Both the position numbers and the translations under genes were made by a program. A DNA stretch of 46,852 nt from an uncultured Paracoccaceae bacterium (GTDB taxonomy: Bacteria; Pseudomonadota; Alphaproteobacteria; Rhodobacterales; Rhodobacteraceae), in assembly GCA_951812305.1 (NCBI GenBank), contig CATOSB010000014.1, forward strand, positions 1-46,852, read 5' to 3'. Of the stretch, positions 39,705-46,852 are shown in pieces; the stretch's first letter is position 1; every line of letters begins with the position of its first letter. The notes beneath the pieces are model-generated. The model worked only from the letters and a program-made list of their open reading frames with translations, was not told the DNA's origin and did not search any database.

Positions 39705-39780
39705 TGGTGAGCCGTGCAGGATTCGAACCTGCGACCCACTGATTAAAAGTCAGTTGCTCTACCAACTGAGCTAACGGCCC
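39705..39780 (-). tRNA. tRNA-Lys (TTT anticodon)
   Basis: 76 bases including the encoded CCA. The acceptor arm GGGCCGT pairs with ACGGCTC (one G-T wobble). The D arm begins TAGCTCAGTTGGTAGAGCA, the anticodon loop is CTTTTAA (anticodon TTT, lysine), and the T arm is GCAGGTTCGAATCCTGC. The 3' end points toward the accessory region at lower coordinates, the usual orientation for integration at tRNA 3' ends. I did not find a second copy of the 3' end in the window. Confidence 0.96.
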
Positions 39781-39886
39781 ACTCGAGGCCCTCTCTAGGT
39801 AAAGCTGCCAAGCCGGTCAAGGGAAAATCACAAGGCCCAACGCCCGGGCTGGATTCAAAATTGAAGTCACTGTATAGCGCCAGCCA

Positions 39887-40723
39887 GTGCAGGAATGTTG
39901 TGAAACCAAAGGCCTGCCCTTCATGAAAATGCATGGGCTGGGCAACGACTTTGTCGTCATCGACGCGCGGGCAAGGCCGGCGTCGATCACGCCGGATATC
40001 GCCCGCGCGATCGGGGACCGGCGTCGCGGGATCGGCTTTGATCAATTGGCGCTTGTCAATTCGGACCCGGACGTCGCCGCAGCGCTTGTGTTCTACAATT
40101 CCGACGGAACGACCGCGGCAGCCTGCGGCAACGCAACGCGCTGTATCGCCCGGCATCTGTTGGACGAGGCGGGATCAGGCGCGTTGACGCTTCGGACGGA
40201 ACGGGGACTGCTGGATTGTGCCGATGCCGGCGAGGGATTAACGAGCGTGAACATGGGTCAACCGATGTTCGGCTGGAAAGAAATCCCGCTCGTCAAAGAT
40301 GTCGACACGTTGCATTTGCCAGTTGAGGGGGACCCTGTTGCCACCGGTATGGGCAACCCACATTGCAGTTTCTTCGTCGAAAATGCCGATGCGATAGATC
40401 TCGAAACGCGCGGTGCCGCGTTGGAGCATCACCCGCTCTACCCTGAACGCACCAATGTACAATTCGCCAGCATGATTGGGCCCGACCACCTTCGCATGCG
40501 CGTTTGGGAACGTGGCGTTGGCGTGACCCTTGCGAGTGGCTCATCCTCCTGCGCGGTTGCTGTCGCGGCTGCGAGGCGGGGATTGACCGGGCGGCAGGTC
40601 TGCCTGACGCTGGATGGAGGTGACATTTCGATTGACTGGCGTGACGATGGCGTCTGGATGACCGGACCGACGACCCATGTCTGCGATGGCGTGGTCCGGC
40701 CTGAATTTCTCTCGGCTGATTGA
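39887..40723 (+). CDS. dapF: Diaminopimelate epimerase
   Basis: 278 residues from GTG 39887; ATG 39923 is a shorter alternative, but relatives often carry a few residues before P-F-M-K-M-H-G-L-G-N-D-F. Interconverts LL- and meso-diaminopimelate in lysine and peptidoglycan synthesis (cytosol). The catalytic cysteine pair is C80 (A-A-A-C-G-N-A-T-R-C) and C222 (G-S-S-S-C-A-V-A). Intact core gene; its stop is one base from the mtaB start. Confidence 0.96.
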   Translation: MQECCETKGLPFMKMHGLGNDFVVIDARARPASITPDIARAIGDRRRGIGFDQLALVNSDPDVAAALVFYNSDGTTAAACGNATRCIARHLLDEAGSGALTLRTERGLLDCADAGEGLTSVNMGQPMFGWKEIPLVKDVDTLHLPVEGDPVATGMGNPHCSFFVENADAIDLETRGAALEHHPLYPERTNVQFASMIGPDHLRMRVWERGVGVTLASGSSSCAVAVAAARRGLTGRQVCLTLDGGDISIDWRDDGVWMTGPTTHVCDGVVRPEFLSAD

Positions 40724-40724
40724 C

Positions 40725-41975
40725 ATGGACTGTCGTACACCGATTTTTTCCAATCATGGGTGCCGTCTGAACGCCTACGAGGCCGAGGCAATGCAAGATC
40801 TTGCTGTCAAGGCCGGGCTGGGCGACGCGGTAATTATTAACACCTGCGCAGTCACAGCGCAGGCCGTGCGCAAGGCCAAGCAGGACATCAGAAAACAGCG
40901 CCGAGTGAATCCAAATGCGAAGATCATTGTCACGGGTTGTGCGGCACAGATAGATCCCGACAGTTTTGCGAGGATGGCAGAGGTCGACCACGTCATCGGC
41001 AATTCTGAAAAAATGCGGCTCGAAACCTGGGCGGGGCTTTCGACTGACGGATCAGAGCCAGTGCTTGTCGATGATATCATGTCGGTGACTGAAACCGCTG
41101 GGCATCTGATTGACGGTTTCGGCACGCGCAGCCGGGCATACGTTCAGGTGCAGAACGGGTGTGATCACCGCTGCACTTTCTGCATCATCCCATACGGGCG
41201 CGGCAATTCTCGATCCGTTCCCGCCGGTGTTGTTGTGGAGCAGATCAAGCGACTGGTGGGCGCGGGCTTCAACGAGATCGTGCTCACAGGCGTCGACATG
41301 ACGTCGTGGGGAGCGGATTTACCGGGACAGCCACGATTGGGCGACCTAGTAATGCGGGTTTTGCGGATGGTGCCAGATCTGCCGCGTTTGCGGATTTCCA
41401 GTATCGATTCCATCGAGGCGGACGAAAACCTGATGCGCGCCATTGCAACTGAGCAAAGATTGATGCCCCACTTGCACCTGAGCTTGCAGGCTGGCGACGA
41501 CATGGTCCTCAAACGGATGAAGCGCCGCCATCTGCGTGATGATGCGATCGCATTTTGCGAAGAGGCGCGGTGTCTGCGGCCCGATATCACCTTTGGTGCT
41601 GACCTCATCGCCGGGTTTCCTACGGAGACGGAGGCGATGTTTGAGAATACACTTAAACTGGTGGAGGATTGCGAACTTACATGGCTGCACGTGTTCCCGT
41701 ATTCACCGCGACCGGACACACCAGCGGCGCGGATGCCGCAGGTGCAAGGTTCTGTCATCAAGGATCGCGCGGCGCAGTTGCGCGCCGCGGGCGAGCAGGC
41801 GGTCGCTCGGCATTTGTCAGCACGGGTTGGCGAAGTTCATCGGGTGCTGATGGAAAACCGGCAAATGGGACGCACGGAGCAATTCGCAGAAGTTGCTTTT
41901 GACACACCACAGATCGAGGGCGCGATTGTAGAGGCCCGGATTTCCGGGTTCAACGGCACGCAACTGACGGCATGA
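40725..41975 (+). CDS. mtaB: tRNA t6A37 methylthiotransferase MtaB
   Basis: 416 residues from ATG 40725, directly behind dapF. Radical SAM enzyme that converts t6A37 to ms2t6A37 in tRNAs reading ANN codons. The N-terminal MTTase domain has cysteines in N-H-G-C-R-L-N, I-N-T-C-A-V-T and V-T-G-C-A-A-Q. The radical-SAM cluster motif is C-D-H-R-C-T-F-C. A TRAM-like C-terminal part follows. Overlaps the GST gene by four bases. Confidence 0.95.
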   Translation: MDCRTPIFSNHGCRLNAYEAEAMQDLAVKAGLGDAVIINTCAVTAQAVRKAKQDIRKQRRVNPNAKIIVTGCAAQIDPDSFARMAEVDHVIGNSEKMRLETWAGLSTDGSEPVLVDDIMSVTETAGHLIDGFGTRSRAYVQVQNGCDHRCTFCIIPYGRGNSRSVPAGVVVEQIKRLVGAGFNEIVLTGVDMTSWGADLPGQPRLGDLVMRVLRMVPDLPRLRISSIDSIEADENLMRAIATEQRLMPHLHLSLQAGDDMVLKRMKRRHLRDDAIAFCEEARCLRPDITFGADLIAGFPTETEAMFENTLKLVEDCELTWLHVFPYSPRPDTPAARMPQVQGSVIKDRAAQLRAAGEQAVARHLSARVGEVHRVLMENRQMGRTEQFAEVAFDTPQIEGAIVEARISGFNGTQLTA

Positions 41976-42604
41976 GCAAACTTCCTATCTTCTATTCCTT
42001 CCGACGCTGCCCCTACGCCATGCGGGCGAGACTCGCGCTGCTCGCATCAGGGCAACAGGTGGAATTGCGGGAAATTTTGTTGCGCGACAAGGCACCAGAA
42101 TTCCTGGCCACTTCGCCCAGCGCAACAGTCCCTTGTTTGCGGGATGGCGATGACGTTTTGGACGAAAGCCTTGATATCATGCATTGGGCGCTGGAACGGA
42201 ACGATCCTGATGGCTGGCTTGACATGACGCCAGAAGGCCACGCCCTGATTGAAGAAGCAGACGGCCCTTTCAAAGACGCGCTGGATCGTACGAAATACCA
42301 CACAAGATATGACAGTGACGCGGAAGTTGAACGGGCGAAAGCGCACGAGTTCATCGGCGAGCTGAACAAACGAATTGGCGCTGGCCGTTGGCTGTTTGGC
42401 CAAAACGCGGTGCTGGCAGACAAGGCCATTTTGCCATTTATTCGTCAGTTTGCATTCATCGACAAGGCGCGTTTCGATGCGCAGGAATGGCCGGGCGTCC
42501 ATCGATGGTTGTCGGCGTTCTTGGGTTCCAGCCAATTTGCGACGATCATGCCAAAATTTCCCGTTTGGCAATCGGGCGATGCCATTACTGCATTCCCTAG
42601 TTAA
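41972..42604 (+). CDS. Glutathione S-transferase
   Basis: 210 residues. N-terminal thioredoxin-like domain with C-P-Y-A at residues 13-16, typical for bacterial and omega-like GSTs, then T-V-P-C-L and D-E-S-L-D-I-M-H (glutathione gamma-Glu contact region). The C-terminal helical domain contains F-G-Q-N-A-V-L-A-D-K-A-I-L-P-F. Start ATGA overlaps the mtaB stop. Cytosolic; substrate unknown. A terminator hairpin follows. Confidence 0.93.
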   Translation: MSKLPIFYSFRRCPYAMRARLALLASGQQVELREILLRDKAPEFLATSPSATVPCLRDGDDVLDESLDIMHWALERNDPDGWLDMTPEGHALIEEADGPFKDALDRTKYHTRYDSDAEVERAKAHEFIGELNKRIGAGRWLFGQNAVLADKAILPFIRQFAFIDKARFDAQEWPGVHRWLSAFLGSSQFATIMPKFPVWQSGDAITAFPS

Positions 42605-42613
42605 TCAAGCGCA

Positions 42614-42641
42614 CGGCCCCTAAAAACTCGATCAGGGGCCG
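42614..42641. terminator. Terminator hairpin between the GST gene and a convergent gene
   Basis: CGGCCCCT - 12 nt - AGGGGCCG forms an 8-bp GC-rich stem. GTTTCTT follows on the plus strand and, across the hairpin, AAGCGC... on the minus side, so termination is best for the plus-strand operon. It lies between convergent coding regions. Confidence 0.75.
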
Positions 42642-42652
42642 AGGTTTCTTAC

Positions 42653-43089
42653 TCAAGCATTTTTTGCGATTTCTACCGGCAGTTTCTTTGCCTGCTCTTC
42701 CTCATCGGCGAAATAGATGGCGACCTCAGTTCCATTTGGAATGTTTTTGGCACTCACCGATGGTGCCGAAACAGTTAGCGTGTTCGCGTCACGCGTGACT
42801 GTTAACAGCTTACTATCCAGCGGTTGGTCATGTGTTTTTGAAGCGACGAAACCCGCGCCGAATTCACGTCCCGCATCGACGGCGTCGGTCGCTATTTCCA
42901 CAGTCCCCTGAAGACCGCCTGTTTCCTGTTTGCTGAAAATCAACGCGGAACTGGCAAGTGACCACACAGAAGCGTCTTTCTCCCCAACTGGCGGGACGTC
43001 CTCTTCAGCCTGAGTTTCGGGCGCATCAGCCTTTGGGTTCGCCTGTCCCTCCTGCAACATGCCCACCAGCTCCTTGCCTTGTTTAAAGG
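42653..43089 (-). pseudogene. 3' fragment of an unknown gene, cut by ISBst12-like copy d
   Basis: About 145 codons on the minus strand (reading in as L-P-F-K-Q-G-K-E-L-V-G-M-L-Q-E-G-Q) down to the stop at 42653. An acidic, Ala/Glu-rich linker is followed by a beta-rich end (L-T-V-S-A-P-S-V-S-A-K-N-I-P-N-G-T-E-V-A-I-Y-F). The 5' part is missing: beyond the two IS copies comes a peptidoglycan-binding gene fragment whose flank does not match. Not recognised. Confidence 0.7.
43082..43089. repeat. 8-bp target-site duplication TTTAAAGG (second copy 44691-44698)
   Basis: TTTAAAGG precedes copy d. TTTAAAG plus the G shared with the terminus of copy e follows it. It marks copy d as an ordinary insertion, with copy e joined directly to its duplicated target. 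Confidence 0.85.
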
Positions 43090-44690
43090 GTAACTCCCAA
43101 GCACCCCCCACGTTTGAGTGTTATTGTCAGTTTTATGGTGAGTCGAATTTGCCATTTTGCGCGTGTTTTTTTTCTTTCTTGTCTGAATTCTGTGGCGCCG
43201 GGTTGATTTCTCTGAATCAGTGGTGGGATGGATCAGGTTGCCGCCCTTGAACAACTTCTCGCCACGGCTCTGCGTCGGATCGCTGAGCTTGAAGCTGCGT
43301 TGGCGAGCATGGCGGAAGAGATCACGGACCTGCGCCGACAGTTGGCCAAGAACAGCAGCAATAGCAGCAAGCCCCCTTCAAGTGATGGCCTGAAGAAGCC
43401 AGCCCCGCGCAGCCTGCGTGGCAAATCCGGAAAGAAAAGTGGCGGCCAAGTTGGCCACCGGGGCGACACCCTGCGCCAGACGTCAACACCCGACTTTGTC
43501 GAACGGCATGAGGCGACGCATTGCAGCGCCTGTCAGAGCGCCCTGACGGCGGAGATGGTGAAAGGGATCGAGAAGCGTCAGGTGTTCGACTTGCCTGCGC
43601 CACGCCTGGAGGTCACCGAGCATCAGGCGGCGGTTTATTGTTGCGACCATTGTCGAGCCACGACGACGGCTGGCTTTCCCGATGGCGTGGCCGCGCATGT
43701 GCAATATGGCACGCGCATGCGGGCAGTGGCGGTCTATTGCAATGTTCAGCAGCTGATACCCGAGGATCGGGTCTGCCAGCTTATGCGCGACCTGTTTGGG
43801 GCCACCAGCTTGTGCGCGGCCAGCGTGACCAACTGGACGCGCGGCGCGGCAAATAAGATGGGTGTCGTGGTTGAACACATTCTCGCCCGGCTTGCCGAAG
43901 GCGGCGTTCGGCATCTGGACGAGACCGGACTTCGTGTTGCCGGCAAGCTGCACTGGCTGCACACGATCTGCGATACCGCCTTCACCCATTACCGCATCAG
44001 CGCCAAACGCGGTGCTGTTCCAACCTTCCTGACCGGCGGGACGATCATTCATGATCACTGGAAACCCTACTACGCCCATATGAGCGGAGTGGACGCCCAC
44101 GCCCTCTGCGGGGCGCATCACTTGCGCGAACTCAAGGCCATCGAAGAGATCGAAAAAGAGCCTTGGGCGACGGAGATGAGCGCAGTGCTTCATAGCGCCA
44201 ATCAGCTCAGATGCGCGGCTCAGGATCAAGGCGAGACCGAACTCCCGGAACTGGTTCGCCAGGGTATAGTCACCAGATACATGGCGATCCTCGCCAAGGG
44301 GCTCGCCTTCCACGAACGCCAGCCCCCGCTGGCCAAAAGCCCCGGCACCCGCGGCCGAAAAGCCAGGCGGCCAGGCCACAACCTGCTCCTCCGCCTGCGT
44401 GACTACCGCGATGACGTTTTGCGATTCATCGCCGACTTCGCGGTCCCATTCACAAACAATCAGGCCGAACAGGACCTGCGCATGATGAAGCTGCGCATGA
44501 AAATCTCGGGCACCTTCCGCACCCTCGAGGGCGCGCGGGTCTTCGCCGACATCAGGTCCGTCATCTCGACGGCCAGAAAACACCGGTTCAACATCCTGGA
44601 AATCCTGACCCTGTCACCACCTCAGATCATCGCACGGCTCTGACGGAACAAAACCCCGCAACCCTATCGGACAGGGTGCTTGGGAGTTAC
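43090..44690 (+). mobile_element. ISBst12-like IS66-family element, copy d (1601 bp)
   Basis: Complete termini, 8-bp duplication TTTAAAGG. It carries the same extra T in the leader T-run as copy b, which hints at a common source. First of a tandem pair. Confidence 0.94.
43228..44643 (+). CDS. tnp: ISBst12-like IS66-family transposase, copy d
   Basis: 471 residues, identical by eye to the copy at 8052-9467; intact. Confidence 0.95.
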   Translation: MDQVAALEQLLATALRRIAELEAALASMAEEITDLRRQLAKNSSNSSKPPSSDGLKKPAPRSLRGKSGKKSGGQVGHRGDTLRQTSTPDFVERHEATHCSACQSALTAEMVKGIEKRQVFDLPAPRLEVTEHQAAVYCCDHCRATTTAGFPDGVAAHVQYGTRMRAVAVYCNVQQLIPEDRVCQLMRDLFGATSLCAASVTNWTRGAANKMGVVVEHILARLAEGGVRHLDETGLRVAGKLHWLHTICDTAFTHYRISAKRGAVPTFLTGGTIIHDHWKPYYAHMSGVDAHALCGAHHLRELKAIEEIEKEPWATEMSAVLHSANQLRCAAQDQGETELPELVRQGIVTRYMAILAKGLAFHERQPPLAKSPGTRGRKARRPGHNLLLRLRDYRDDVLRFIADFAVPFTNNQAEQDLRMMKLRMKISGTFRTLEGARVFADIRSVISTARKHRFNILEILTLSPPQIIARL

Positions 44691-44697
44691 TTTAAAG

Positions 44698-46297
44698 GTA
44701 ACTCCCAAGCACCCCCCACGTTTGAGTGTTATTGTCAGTTTTATGGTGAGTCGAATTTGCCATTTTGCGCGTGTTTTTTTCTTTCTTGTCTGAATTCTGT
44801 GGCGCCGGGTTGATTTCTCTGAATCAGTGGTGGGATGGATCAGGTTGCCGCCCTTGAACAACTTCTCGCCACGGCTCTGCGTCGGATCGCTGAGCTTGAA
44901 GCTGCGTTGGCGAGCATGGCGGAAGAGATCACGGACCTGCGCCGACAGTTGGCCAAGAACAGCAGCAATAGCAGCAAGCCCCCTTCAAGTGATGGCCTGA
45001 AGAAGCCAGCCCCGCGCAGCCTGCGTGGCAAATCCGGAAAGAAAAGTGGCGGCCAAGTTGGCCACCGGGGCGACACCCTGCGCCAGACGTCAACACCCGA
45101 CTTTGTCGAACGGCATGAGGCGACGCATTGCAGCGCCTGTCAGAGCGCCCTGACGGCGGAGATGGTGAAAGGGATCGAGAAGCGTCAGGTGTTCGACTTG
45201 CCTGCGCCACGCCTGGAGGTCACCGAGCATCAGGCGGCGGTTTATTGTTGCGACCATTGTCGAGCCACGACGACGGCTGGCTTTCCCGATGGCGTGGCCG
45301 CGCATGTGCAATATGGCACGCGCATGCGGGCAGTGGCGGTCTATTGCAATGTTCAGCAGCTGATACCCGAGGATCGGGTCTGCCAGCTTATGCGCGACCT
45401 GTTTGGGGCCACCAGCTTGTGCGCGGCCAGCGTGACCAACTGGACGCGCGGCGCGGCAAATAAGATGGGTGTCGTGGTTGAACACATTCTCGCCCGGCTT
45501 GCCGAAGGCGGCGTTCGGCATCTGGACGAGACCGGACTTCGTGTTGCCGGCAAGCTGCACTGGCTGCACACGATCTGCGATACCGCCTTCACCCATTACC
45601 GCATCAGCGCCAAACGCGGTGCTGTTCCAACCTTCCTGACCGGCGGGACGATCATTCATGATCACTGGAAACCCTACTACGCCCATATGAGCGGAGTGGA
45701 CGCCCACGCCCTCTGCGGGGCGCATCACTTGCGCGAACTCAAGGCCATCGAAGAGATCGAAAAAGAGCCTTGGGCGACGGAGATGAGCGCAGTGCTTCAT
45801 AGCGCCAATCAGCTCAGATGCGCGGCTCAGGATCAAGGCGAGACCGAACTCCCGGAACTGGTTCGCCAGGGTATAGTCACCAGATACATGGCGATCCTCG
45901 CCAAGGGGCTCGCCTTCCACGAACGCCAGCCCCCGCTGGCCAAAAGCCCCGGCACCCGCGGCCGAAAAGCCAGGCGGCCAGGCCACAACCTGCTCCTCCG
46001 CCTGCGTGACTACCGCGATGACGTTTTGCGATTCATCGCCGACTTCGCGGTCCCATTCACAAACAATCAGGCCGAACAGGACCTGCGCATGATGAAGCTG
46101 CGCATGAAAATCTCGGGCACCTTCCGCACCCTCGAGGGCGCGCGGGTCTTCGCCGACATCAGGTCCGTCATCTCGACGGCCAGAAAACACCGGTTCAACA
46201 TCCTGGAAATCCTGACCCTGTCACCACCTCAGATCATCGCACGGCTCTGACGGAACAAAACCCCGCAACCCTATCGGACAGGGTGCTTGGGAGTTAC
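44698..46297 (+). mobile_element. ISBst12-like IS66-family element, copy e, in tandem with d
   Basis: Complete 1600-bp element separated from copy d by only TTTAAAG. The right flank (CAACTTCC) does not repeat on its left, so it has no target duplication of its own. Head-to-tail orientation. Confidence 0.93.
44835..46250 (+). CDS. tnp: ISBst12-like IS66-family transposase, copy e
   Basis: 471 residues, identical by eye to the copy at 8052-9467; intact. Confidence 0.95.
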   Translation: MDQVAALEQLLATALRRIAELEAALASMAEEITDLRRQLAKNSSNSSKPPSSDGLKKPAPRSLRGKSGKKSGGQVGHRGDTLRQTSTPDFVERHEATHCSACQSALTAEMVKGIEKRQVFDLPAPRLEVTEHQAAVYCCDHCRATTTAGFPDGVAAHVQYGTRMRAVAVYCNVQQLIPEDRVCQLMRDLFGATSLCAASVTNWTRGAANKMGVVVEHILARLAEGGVRHLDETGLRVAGKLHWLHTICDTAFTHYRISAKRGAVPTFLTGGTIIHDHWKPYYAHMSGVDAHALCGAHHLRELKAIEEIEKEPWATEMSAVLHSANQLRCAAQDQGETELPELVRQGIVTRYMAILAKGLAFHERQPPLAKSPGTRGRKARRPGHNLLLRLRDYRDDVLRFIADFAVPFTNNQAEQDLRMMKLRMKISGTFRTLEGARVFADIRSVISTARKHRFNILEILTLSPPQIIARL

Positions 46298-46601
46298 CAA
46301 CTTCCTCCTCTTTGCCGTGCACGGCTTTGAAAAGGAACGCATTCATTCCTTCAGTCGTAAATGGGCCCTCGTAGCCGTCGACATCGCCCGGGTCATATCC
46401 AAGTTTGTGCAGGCAAGCTTGCGTTGCTGCAACAAGGCGACGTTTTTGCGACGAACCCGAAGGGTCGAATTTGTAAAGGCCATTTAAGTCTGCTTCGACC
46501 TTTGCGACAGATTTCATCGACTGCGGACCAATGATGCCGTCGATGCCTTCCTTGTGATAGCCGGTCGCGGCCATGACCATCTGAACGTAGCGTCCTCGCA
46601 T
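46298..46601 (-). pseudogene. 5' fragment of a peptidoglycan-binding-domain protein, cut by ISBst12-like copy e
   Basis: ATG 46601, with GAGGAGG eight bases upstream, a better start than the longer frame from 46799. About 101 codons survive. Two peptidoglycan-binding-like repeats are visible: Q-M-V-M-A-A-T-G-Y-H-K-E-G-I-D-G-I-I-G-P and Q-A-C-L-H-K-L-G-Y-D-P-G-D-V-D-G-Y-E-G-P, each ending in the helix-starting G-P-x(T/S) of PG_binding_1. No signal peptide, as in phage-type lysozyme accessory modules. The remainder is lost at the IS. Upstream, 46602-46852 contains no gene that I can support. Confidence 0.7.
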
Positions 46602-46852
46602 GAATAAACCTCCTCTTTCGAATATCTGAAATTGCAAATGGCAAAACACGAATGACCACGGCACAAGTTTAACGCGAAACGTTTGAATGCACATCACTAA
46701 TTTCGTGATGGGCGTGACAGCGGTCGGTGCGCTCAACCCGTTGGCACCGGCAGCTTCGTTCACCAGTCGGGATGTCGGCATTGCAAATTCCAACATCACA
46801 GGTAGTTTTCAGCATCAATTGTGGAAATTTGCACAGTTATGGACAATTGGGG

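Noticed and set aside
39700..39780. Second copy of the tRNA-Lys 3' end (att site) within the window
   Set aside because: I looked for the T-arm sequence and its flank elsewhere and did not see it, so the element boundary on the other side cannot be shown here.
1..46852. CRISPR array
   Set aside because: No regularly spaced identical repeats of 24-40 bp with unique spacers; all repeats found are IS copies, duplications or short operator-like pairs.

Overview
The window looks like a piece of an alphaproteobacterial genome, most likely Rhodobacterales (Roseobacter-type). This rests on the style of thyX, dapF, mtaB, the DUF1194 proteins and the surface-lipoprotein pair, on moderately high GC, and on the mix of IS families. 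No 16S rRNA or other decisive marker is present. It may be a genomic-island or plasmid-like segment that has decayed under insertion sequences. I count about fifteen mobile elements in 47 kb: two classes of IS66 (a tnpA/tnpB/tnpC type, and five copies of a 1.6 kb single-gene ISBst12-like type), three IS256, two IS4, two IS630, one ISAs1, one IS200 and one Tn3-family transposase. For most of them I could read exact ends and target-site duplications (TSDs), so several broken host genes can be rejoined in frame.

Layout. 1-10.4 kb: IS66 copies and an ISBst12-like element cut one long minus-strand gene (start 10403, running past 2025). The rejoined product has three RNA-polymerase-alpha-CTD-like helix-hairpin-helix repeats, a sigma-70 region 4 domain and C-terminal winged-helix-like segments. 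10.6-18.4 kb: a truncated IS630, an unknown gene pair directly downstream of a full-length Tn3-type transposase (one gene split by ISAs1), and an end-truncated IS4. 18.4-21.6 kb: thyX, followed four bases later by a reverse-transcriptase gene that an IS256 interrupts just before its catalytic WSDD motif and an IS4 cuts after it. 21.8-25.8 kb: an outer-membrane surface-lipoprotein assembly (Slam-like) gene and its probable lipoprotein substrate, whose first four codons are separated by an ISBst12-like copy. 26.1-28.8 kb: a compact, apparently intact operon of a glyoxalase I-like gene and three secreted von Willebrand (DUF1194) proteins. 29.4-30.1 kb: a VapBC-type toxin-antitoxin pair and the stub of a probable tyrosine recombinase.

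30.1-39.8 kb: a second graveyard of nested IS elements. It contains a rejoinable HUH-type replication-like gene, an excisionase-like HTH gene and an orphan gene, next to the 3' end of a tRNA-Lys. This looks like the remains of a small tRNA-integrated replicon. 39.9-42.6 kb: a core block dapF-mtaB-glutathione S-transferase ending in a terminator hairpin. 42.65-46.85 kb: a tandem pair of ISBst12-like copies between the 3' part of an unknown gene and the 5' part of a peptidoglycan-binding-protein gene.

The genes that probably still work are thyX, the Slam gene, the lipoprotein (possibly re-started inside the IS end), the glyoxalase/DUF1194 operon, vapBC, tRNA-Lys, dapF, mtaB, the GST gene and most transposases. 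The most unusual biology is the alpha-CTD/sigma-4/winged-helix chimera and the thyX-coupled reverse transcriptase, both inactivated here but reconstructable. All functional statements come from reading the sequence; no database search was run.
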